Source: Erythrocercus mccallii
Lineage: Eukaryota > Chordata > Aves > Passeriformes > Dicruridae
Direction of reading: 5' to 3'
DNA length: 64,000 nt
Assembly: GCA_013397435.1 (NCBI GenBank)
Contig: VZRG01000346.1
Location: forward strand, 124,001 to 188,000
Shown here: in pieces, positions 54,568-64,000 of the stretch
Layout: each line of letters starts with the position of its first letter
Numbering within the stretch: position 1 is the stretch's first letter
Position numbers and translations under genes: made by a program
The notes under the pieces: model-generated
Database searches by the model: none
What the model saw: only the letters and a program-made list of their open reading frames with translations
What the model was told of the DNA's origin: nothing

Positions 54568-57500
54568 CTGTCCTTGGAGAAACATGTTTTCCCAGTAAGT
54601 GTGCAGGGAGGTGATGATATGCCTCTTTATTGTCCCAGCAGGGCTGCACCTGCAGTGTTTTGTGCTTTTGTTTGTGTTCCCAGGGTCCTGGAAGGGCTGT
54701 GAAGCTACAAAGACTGGTGAACAGAAGTTTTTCTGACAAAAAAGGGACAATTTGTCATAGTTTACTGAAAATTGCTTGGTGTAGGCAAGGATTTTTTTGG
54801 CTGCATTCTAAAAATATCTTCTATGTTCCTGTGCAAATAAAGGAAGGGAATTGTTCAACCCTTCAAATGGTAGGTCAAGGTGCACGGAAACAACATGAAG
54901 AAAAAAGCAGGTTGAAAGTGCATGTTGGTAACAACATTTGAGCCAAGTATTTAATTACTACATGTATCTAAGAACTGGATAAATAAATAAATTACCTTCT
55001 AGTACCATCACACTTTCCTTTTAAATAGCTCTGAGCTAAAATGATTCCATATATTTCAGATTTTTTTTTTATAATGATCTGGATTATCCGTTCTCAGTGT
55101 CCAGGTACCACAGTTGAGGTGAGCTTGGAAACAGGACAGTTTCAGTGCACAATTTTTGGAAGGACAATTAAAAGCAATTTCCTTGAGTGAAGGCAGAGAC
55201 TTCTAGGCTGAGAGTGGTCAAATCCCGGGAGGGATAATGGCTGTGGCATTATGCCCTGGTTTAACACCCTTCTGCTAGTGTTATTATAATTATTTACAAT
55301 AATAAAGTGCCTTCTGATAAATGGTATAAATGGAGAGACAGAGGGCATTTCTTATGGCAGCTGACTTGCAAGGAGTGGTCAGGCTTTCTGCACGAGCAGC
55401 TTTGCTCAGGAAAACCTGGCACTCCCATGGTCAAAAACCCGATGGTGTCTTTTACTGATGCAGCGACTCGTGTCTCCCTGGGTAAATCTGCTTTAAGCAG
55501 GAGACTGCAAGAAGCAGGGCTGTAGTTAATTTGATGGACAAACTCTGAAGAGGCCCAGTTCAAAAAGGTGATTATGGCTCTGAATGTAAGGGAAACATGA
55601 AATTTTGTCAGAGATGCACAAATCCTGTGGAAATGATATCCCAGCAAGGATGAAACTGCATTTAAGGATTTGAAGATTGTGAGCACTTGGCAGAGGGTCT
55701 GCAGAGAATGGAGAAGGGCAGGTTGCAGAAAATATTGTGTCTTAGAGATGTAGAAGCATGGGGATAAAATGGAAATCGCTGCAATAAAGCTGATTTGGGC
55801 CCTGAAATGTGTACTAAAACTTTTATAAGTTGAAAAGTGTTTAAAATATATACCTGGAAAGGGAACAGAAGTCTTTACCAACATGGTGTATTGAAGCAGG
55901 AGTCCAAATGTAACGCAGTGTGAATGTGGATGCTAACTGGGTGCTCCCTGTTTCTGATAAACTCCTTTGGGTGGTAACATGGGTCCTGGTCTGCTCCCTG
56001 TTGCAGGGATGAACAAAGGGAGCAGGGGTAGCCAATATTGCTGCTGAAAGAAGTGGCTATTTTCCCTTCAGCCATTCGTCCCCTCCCTTTTGCTGGCACA
56101 AGTGTTTCTCTGCTGCCTGGGGAATTGAAGCAGGAAACTGGAAAGCAAATCTGGCCAAGCAAAAGGGCTTCAGCCACACTGGTTCCCTCCCAGGTCACTG
56201 GAAGGTGCAGCACAAAGATGGGAGCAAGCCCCGGGTGAGGGAGTATTTTCTTCCCTCTGAGGCAATGCAGGTGTTTTCCAGCCTCAAGTGTGCGTGTACC
56301 TTGGGCTGTGTGGCTTGTGTTTGGCTGGAGGGCTATCAGTCTGGCTTGGGATGTGCTTGGGACATTAGGAACATCCTTTTAAATTAAAGAGTAGTGGAGG
56401 ACCTGGAAGTACATGCATGATGTGTTTACTGAGGCAGGATAAATAGTTTCAGGCAAGGGCAGTATTTTATTTTTGGTAGGAGTATCTTTTTCTAGAAATG
56501 GCTAATCGTGCTAATCTGCAGGGCTGTGTTAGGTATGACCCACAGAAGAGAGTGCTTGTTACAGTGTTACAGAGTGTTAGTAGAGGATTTGGATGATAGA
56601 TGGTGAAAACACTGAGGAGACAACAAGGGGGCATGCTGAAAGGCATTAGACAGGAGTGAAGCTATTAGTGGAGTTTTTATGGATTGGTCCCTGGACTGAT
56701 TTTGTTCCCTGGTTTTATTAGGGACATTAATAATAAAAAGGTAGTGGTGTGTTATTGAATTTTTTTGCAAAGCCGGGAAGTATTTCCAGCACAGGAGGCA
56801 ACCCCACAGAAGGGCCTTGGTGACCCAAAGTGCCTAAAATGTTTACACATGAGGCTCAGGCAGAGCTCTATCAGTGCCACTCCATACAACATGAGGAGGA
56901 TCCAGTCTAAATGCAAAATGCAGTTGGTCACTGTGTTAAAGAAGATGAATTGAAAACAAAGATGCAGAAAGGGAATACTGGGATGATCAGAGGGATGGAA
57001 GGACTATCAAAGACTGTAAAGATCTTGGACTTAGCCTGCAGAATGAAAACTGAGTGGGTATGCTCTTGCTCTCTGTAAATACTTTGAGTTGTAACACCAG
57101 AGAGCAAAAAAAGTCTTTGAAATAAAGTACAAGAATGAATTGGTTTGAATGGGTCACAAGAAAGCTTAGGCTGCATAATCAGGAAGATTCAGGCCATGAG
57201 GAAATGGGATTTTGAGCTGAGCAGAGAGATTTTTGCAGGGAGGTGGAGATGAGACATAAATGCATTCTCTGCACTGTACAGTAGGAAACAGCTTTATGAC
57301 TGTGGACATTTCCTTTGTGAAGGGTATAGGTCTGAGAAAAGTCCACATACCTGAGTTACCTCATCTACTACACCCTTGCAGATAAATCTTCTTAGAATTC
57401 GGATGGGCAGTTTTGCTGAAAACTGTTAAATCGTGTTCCCCACAAGTAGCAGCATGGGGAAAGAGGCAGAAACTGCAACCTGCTCAGCAAGGTATGAAGG

Positions 57501-57912
57501 ACTCTGTTGGAAAAAATCATCTTTTGAGATGTGGATACTGATGTAGGAAAAATTGATAAGTCAGTACACTTGACACAGGTAATGTGGGAGAAAGTTTTGT
57601 GAGAAACTGAAATTATTGTGGTTGTTTTCAAACTAAGGCTTCTGTCTTTTTAAAATCAGAATTTTGCAGACTGTAACAATGTCACCAAAGAGGGACACTT
57701 ACTAGTAGTGTTCTGTGAGATACCACACCTTTCCTCAAGACTCCCTCAGAGGACTTGATTCCAAGTGTCAACTAGACTGAAGATAATTTTTTTGTGGGAG
57801 AAAACCCTCAGTGATCTCCTTGCCTTGGTCTGCAATTCTTTGTTGATCTTGGATTCTCAGTACATGCCTGGGACAGGAAAGTATGAGTAACTCCTATATA
57901 AATGTGTATGTT

Positions 57913-57933
57913 TATATATATATATATATATAT
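57913..57933. repeat. (TA)n microsatellite
   Basis: About ten uninterrupted TA units, followed by a mixed TG/TA stretch up to about 57963. Confidence 0.9.
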
Positions 57934-60900
57934 GCACATATGTTTATGTGTGTGTATATGTATGAAGCTAAGCTTTGGTAAATTAAGATCCTACTCAAAA
58001 CTTAGTTTAATGATTTCTTTCCCCTAACTAAAGGTGTCTGAAATTTTGTGTTCTTGTGTGCTGCTTGAGGAGGCAGTCATGTGACCTTGCAGGAAACCCC
58101 TTCCAGAAGGGGCAGTTCTGATTCCCTGCTAGTGCTGCATGCTTCTGCTTTCTTCTCTGCTCCAACACTGGCACACATCTCACCTGTCAGGAGATCAGTT
58201 TAGGGGTATAAAGCCACAGAAAGATGTTCAGCTTCCTGATCTGGCTTGCTGCCTGTTTGGACAAGCACTAGGGCTCAGTGGGAGAATCAGGTGCAGTGTG
58301 GGATGATTGAAGGGTTGAGCATCATGCTTTCAACAGCAGGGAGTTGTTAAAGTGGCACAACTGCATTGCCAACCCAGATCATACCCAGCAAGCAAGAGCT
58401 TCAGATTCTTTTCTCTGCAGTTGTGTAGCTCCCCATCGCTGCAGCCCTGAGCGTTTCTGGAGCTGGCTGTGTAGTGATACAGAGGTGTGAAAAGGTTCAG
58501 TGTCTGTGGTTGATGTGAGAATCCTGTGTTGAAGTGACATGCTAAAAGCATCAGCAGCAGTGACACACTGAGATGTGCTTGGGGATTATTCACTGCATCA
58601 GATAAAGATCTGATGTGCTCTGTTTCTGATTCAGGAGCCAGTGGGATGTGAACGTGGCACTCTCTCCCACTTTGCCATTCATCATTTTCAAAGATGGAGT
58701 AGAAAAAGTCTGCCCTGTGGGGACTTCATTAGGGATTTTGACTAGATTGAGATTTTCTTTGCAGTTTGAATGTACTTAGGCTGATTTGGTGATGTGCAGT
58801 AATGTGGTTCATTTGTGTCGCATTCAAAAAGCTTAAGAAATAAAGCTTTTTATAGTGCAAATCCATATTTTCCCCTCCTATAATGCCCTTTTGTTTCCTT
58901 TTCATTCCTTTTATACTGGCAGATATCTGCAGCTACTTTTGATTTGAAGATAAGATTTTATATTTGTGTTCCACGGGCTGCTGCTGAGGTAAAACTTGTG
59001 TTCTAGTGTGGATGCTGCATACTTTTGTGGTCTGGCCCAGGCTGTGCATCTTTAATCTGCTAAACTTTGCTCTTCAAATGTAACACAATTATAGAGGCAA
59101 TTGTGACGCAAGAGAAATTTTGACTTGATTCTATTATGGTTGAAATACCATTGCCTTCAATGGAATCAGGATTGGACCTGCTGCTGTAAAACCACCAATT
59201 AGTTTTATGGTTGTGTCAGCAGATCCCAATCAAGATAACACCTGTATTGTATTCATCATTTTAAAAACCTAAATCTAGACAAGGTTCCTGCCTATGAGAG
59301 TCTGCATTCTAGAGGCAATCTTTTAACATGTAATCTCACTTTTTCATAACAAGGGGGATTTATATCCCACTGATGCCTTTGTTAGGACATCATATAGGGT
59401 ATAATCTGAACTCAGAACAGGAAAGTTACTGCAGAAAACGTCAGCAAAATATTTTGATTCATTTTAGAATATGAAAATGTTGTAAAGTTTAAACAAAATA
59501 GCAATTTTTTTTTTTTTACTTTAAAAATCTGATTTCTTTGGAAGATCTGTGTTTGTAGGTACCTGGGAGACAAAAAATCTGGTCTTTGCGCTCTTCAGTC
59601 GCCAGTTCAGTTATGGTTGTCACTATGTATCTTTTGGGTTTTTTCAGACAGAATGACAACTTCTTTCATCAAAGCTGAAATTAACTGCATGACTGAAGTT
59701 TTACCTATTGAAAGACAGAACCACTGGTGTGTATGTGAGGAGTAGGGGTCTTGTGAAGGAGCAGAGCTGCCTGACTTCCACCAGTGTTTCCCAAAGGCTG
59801 GGTCAGCCGTATCACCACCAACATAAGTCATGGCATAGCAACACCAAAGATGTGTGGATTTTCTGAGAAATATTAAGGAAATACTCTTTATTCTACTCAG
59901 AAAGTGAGATACTAAAATTGTGTAACTAAATCCATGACTTTGTGGTGGGATTGCCCCTGGGACAAGGAATGAGGGGAGTGTCCAAAAAGTCATCCCTGGA
60001 GACACTGTTTATGAGAAGTGTCTGCCAAGGGAGGGGGCACTGCTGTCTGAAAAGGGAAGTGTGACATCTTTTCTTCAGCACCAACTATTTGAAATGCTGG
60101 CCTTCCTTCCTTTCTTTCCAAAAAAGATGCCAAATTAAAAGGCCTAATTTTTAAACAATTTAAATTGCATAAGCAATTGAGGCCTGCTAGGTAAAGATCA
60201 TAGTGCGCCAATCCTTTGCTGTAGTGCCCATGAAAGCACGTAGTTTTTAAAATTTCTCTGTGAAGCTTGTTGGTTTTCAAGATCCTGGTGGATATGTGGC
60301 ATTTCAGTGAGGATCTTTCAAAAATGTGATAGCTTGTGATGCTGTGTTTTTTTGATGACCTCTGTCCAGAATGACAATGTGATCAGTAACGTCCTTGTCC
60401 TCTGAGCTAGCACCTAGCTGGTAGCTTTGCATAAAATTAAGAGCAAAATATAGAGAGAGGCTTTTGTTCATCAGTCCTTGACCAAATCATCCTGCTGAAA
60501 GAATGAAATGTGAATTACTTTTATAATGTACATTTATATCACTACCTATGTATAATAATTATTTGGTCACTGTGGCAAAGTGTTTCATGAAGGGTCCTGA
60601 GAATTCTGCTATTTTTATGATGGCACCTGGTAGCTGAGAGTTGAGGTACTTCTTTAATGGTGGATAAATCTATTTTGTGGGGTACACACTGAATGTAGAG
60701 GCTCATGCAGCTTAAGTACTTTTTATCCCTCACTTTACAATGTTTTTCAGCATGTAGGTTTAGCTCACTTAAGCAGTGCTTTCTGCTGAATGAGTTCTAT
60801 CTTTCCTTTAAGCCTGTGTTCTGTGCTTAGAGAACCACAAAACAAGGAAAAAAATACTGACAAAACACTTTGTTCCATCTTTGTTGGATTTAAGAAAAGC

Positions 60901-63481
60901 ATGTTTTATGTAAAAATCTCTGTCTGGTTAAAACGTTAACTGGTATTCAGGCTAAGGAGTGTGTGTAGCTGTAGGGTGGCAGCCCTGCTTTGACATACAG
61001 GTTGTCTTTTGATAGAAGAGAATTTGTGGAGTGGGGAGCTGGGGGAGGTCAAGTTACAGCTTTCAGTAAATGTGAGCATGCCTGAAGTGGTTCTTTTAAT
61101 GTCTTAAAATATTTGTTGCCTTTTTATCATTGCAAGGCTGATCCATGTTCCATTTAAGCTGACGGGAACCCTTCTCCCATCTTCTCTAAAAATTGGCTCT
61201 GGCCCCTGTATCAGATTGCATACCACCTTGCTTTCTGATTCCTGGAAGGGTTCAGCCAAGCATTATGAATTAGATGCTTAGATAACATTGATGACTGCAG
61301 TTCTTTATTGTGCCAAAGGAATAAAAAATAAAATAGAGGTCAGAAGTGTGACTAGTAAATGGCACAGTGTGGGCCTGGTCCTGCTGGCGTGGAAGGGACA
61401 GGAACAGACCTGCTTGTTTATTTGTTTTCTAAGAGTCGACTTTGTCCTGGTCCTGTTCCGTTGTGGTGTGGAGAAGGAAGCTTGTCACCTTCCAGAGAAA
61501 AGACACTGTGACAGCTTATGTAGCCTGAGATCTGTCCGTGGAGTTTTGTCAAATCTTCCAACAGCATCATGAGCGTATCTTGGGTGTTTAAGTGAAAATG
61601 ACTTTTCATCTCATGCGCTTGGCTGAGCAGATAAAAACTGAGCCTTTATGAACTTGAAACACGGCTGTTGATGGACAGCCTATCCTCAGGCACAGTGGGG
61701 TTGCTCATCCCATAACGATTTCACGTCCAGGGAGGGTGTGCTTAAGGCTTGACAGATGCTGCAAACTTGAAACCTCAAAGGAGAGGATATCAGTAAAACC
61801 GAGAGCTGAGGAGTTGGCAGTGGCAAAAAATGGATGGAGGCCTAATTGGCATTTCATCCTCCTGCAGCTCACGTCAGAAGAGCTCTGTAAACAGCCCTGG
61901 CATAGCGTGGTGCTCTATGCCAGCCTGGTCTCTCCAGAGAAGGTTCTTGATAGTGTGGAGAGCAAGGGAGTGGGAGAAGAGTGGCAACAGGACAAAGGGG
62001 TGAAGCACTGAAATCCCTCCTGCACTGACAGTGTCCTTGGATTTTATTGTTGGTACTGGAGCATGCTTACTTTGCTCAGGAACTGCTGCTTTTCTGTTGT
62101 CTGCATCAGGGCGTGGAGTACCACAGTGTCTGCATCTGTGTAGCTATTGTGGCTTTTGGCAATGATCCCAAGGGGCTCAAGTTCTGCTGGGTCTTGGGAT
62201 CTTTGCAAGCTTTTTGTATGAAAGGTGCTAATCTTTAAGCACCATCATAACTGCTTAGTGGCAGCAGCACAGAACACTCACACTTTATTATTTTGTAAGT
62301 GGAGATTGATGTATAATACAAATTTATACAAATTAACTAAGAGATTTAGGGGAAGAAAGTAAGATGGATACTGGATGTATTCTGTGAGAGTACAAGGTGA
62401 CCTCAGGTAGGGAGAATGCAGTTGCCTGACTGTGGTCTTGCCAGGGACACCTTGCTTGATTTCCCTCATCTTATTTAACGTGCCATGGAATATGAAATGT
62501 GTATGAGTGGCAGCATTGGTGCCTGACTATTTGCCTGTCTCTCCTCTGGCCCTGAAGGGTTTTCTACTGTCTGTCTAAAAGGCTTTTGGAGAACTTCTGA
62601 CACAAACACAAAAACCAGTCAGCTAGTCCTCTTGGCAGACATTTTTTTCCCCCCATTTTTTTCATGTTTTGTCAAATTGTCAAAACAAAGCATTCTGAAA
62701 AGAGGCTGCTTGGAGAAGTCCATCAAAGAAAGCTCTGTGGCCCTCACCAAATCAGACACACAGTGTGCAGGGCTTGACTCACATTGTGGTCTAATTTGGA
62801 AAAGAAAGTGGTGCTACTTGGACAGTGGTACTTGGCTTCTCATTGTGGCTGGAGCTTGCTTTCCCAGCCAGAAACTAACAGGCTTAGCATGAGAGTATAG
62901 AAAATGCCACAGCAAATGCTAAATGAGACCTTTATTTATGACAGCTCTGGATGAATGTTAATTATTAGCTGAACATGGTATATTCTAGAGGCTGTTTGCA
63001 TTACAGTATGGGAAGGGCCAATGGCATGTAAAATGTGTGTGTTGGTAGGCAGAACAGCAAAGCAAATGGCTTTGGAGGAGAATAGGGCTTTTCTTTGTTT
63101 CCCTTCACTGCGTATGCAGCTTTTAGTAATGCCATATAGCCAAAATGAGGGATTTGCATGAAATTACTTGGGAGATTATATATAGAAACATGACTTTTAT
63201 TAAGACAGGGTGGATTAACAAGGTGTTAGTGTGCAGCAGGAAGTGTTGACTACATCAGATATATTTCTTGTTAGTAGTTGTTTGGACTTCTGGATCAGGT
63301 GTTTTCTTGTCTCTACTGAATCAGTGTAGCACTTTGGAAAAGGAAAAACTATATGTGGCATAGAACAGAATAGTTTGCTTGGCATGAAAGGTACTTGCTC
63401 TGATTTTAGGAATGGTGGTCTGAAGAGGCTTTCTTTTGTCAGGTTACAACATAAATTGGAGTTTTGGCTCCATAGGATCAT

Positions 63482-63490
63482 AGAAAGAAA

Positions 63491-63562
<72 letters not shown>

Positions 63563-63583
63563 AAAGAAAGAAAAGAAAGAAAA
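63482..63583. repeat. (GAAA)n microsatellite
   Basis: About 100 bp of GAAA tetranucleotides, pure in the middle and broken by extra A residues at the 3' side. The flanking 'ggatcatagaa' resembles a CR1-type terminus, so the tract may have grown at a retroposon end. Frames encoding Lys/Glu/Arg or Phe/Leu/Ser runs here are repeat artefacts. Confidence 0.95.
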
Positions 63584-64000
63584 TGGATGTGTTTTGTACA
63601 AGACCCTTTACTGTTCTTTCAACTACCAAGCAGCACAAATGTCTTTCTTTAGAGTCATGAAACCATTCTCTGAACAGTGTACATGTGTTTTACATGTTTA
63701 CACTTACTTACAATTAACTACTTCACATGAATAGCTATTTTAAAACAAGCTAGTAGAACTTTCATTGTGATGCCTGTAACTATGCACGTTATTAATTTAG
63801 AATCTGACTTTTAATGAATCTGCCTGGAAATAGGATAACAATTATTTGCCTCCATTGTTAGGTGGTGGAGAATGTAGAATGGGAAAGGTGTCCTGGGCTT
63901 GCTAATGGTGACCAGCCATTAGCAGTTTTCTGAAATAATTCTTTCTCAGGGTTTTGTCTTTGTGGTATGTGCATCTTTGTATAATTCAATTATTTGAACA

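Noticed and set aside
55294..55884. 196-codon minus-strand frame in FGF9 intron 2
   Set aside because: Real length but no recognisable family, no splice or promoter context. A frame of this size is possible by chance in 64 kb.
59607..60005. 132-codon minus-strand frame; considered as transposase or retroviral remnant
   Set aside because: No catalytic motif or element end could be identified, so it is left as unexplained intronic sequence.
63215..63734. Frames with Lys/Glu or Phe/Leu/Ser repeats
   Set aside because: Direct products of the GAAA microsatellite.

Overview
The window looks like bird (at least sauropsid) nuclear DNA. It carries several 5'-truncated CR1 LINE tails ending in the ATTCTATG-type 3' terminus, has few other interspersed repeats, shows AT-rich introns with sharply bounded CpG islands, and holds two genes in the order and orientation known from the vertebrate MICU2-FGF9 neighbourhood (human 13q12). 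No bacterial, viral or plasmid gene organisation is present. Nearly all predicted reading frames are chance frames, and only three coding exons can be supported.

Layout. (1) Positions 1-17306 are most likely the 5' part of MICU2 intron 1 on the minus strand. It is AT-rich, with two CR1 fragments and a 19-bp tandem repeat, and no further MICU2 exon was recognised by eye. (2) A CpG island at about 16.9-18.3 kb contains MICU2 exon 1 (minus strand, 17307-17507), a perfect NRF1-type palindrome just upstream of the start codon, and a CR1 tail inserted about 160 bp upstream of the ATG. (3) Positions 18.3-41 kb are intergenic. They hold two CR1 fragments and, at 35.7-36.75 kb, a long CAG/CTG tract next to an orphan CpG island broken by a 138-base assembly gap. 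(4) The FGF9 promoter and CpG island lie at about 40.98-41.7 kb, with a CCAAT box and a TATA box. They are followed by a roughly 1-kb 5' UTR full of upstream ATGs, coding exon 1 (42677-42953), a 6.46-kb intron whose first 3.6 kb is CpG-rich, and coding exon 2 (49413-49516). (5) From 49517 to the end is FGF9 intron 2, containing a purine-rich block, one CR1 fragment and a (GAAA)n microsatellite. The last FGF9 exon (about 81 residues in the family) was not found and probably lies beyond the window.

The genes are divergent (head-to-head) with about 24 kb between them. MICU2 encodes a mitochondrial calcium-uniporter regulator and FGF9 a secreted growth factor. No functional link between them is visible other than conserved synteny. 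I did not find an undescribed multi-gene system. The best candidates for novelty are the orphan CpG island with the CAG tract, the stacked upstream ORFs of FGF9, and the CR1 insertion in the MICU2 promoter.
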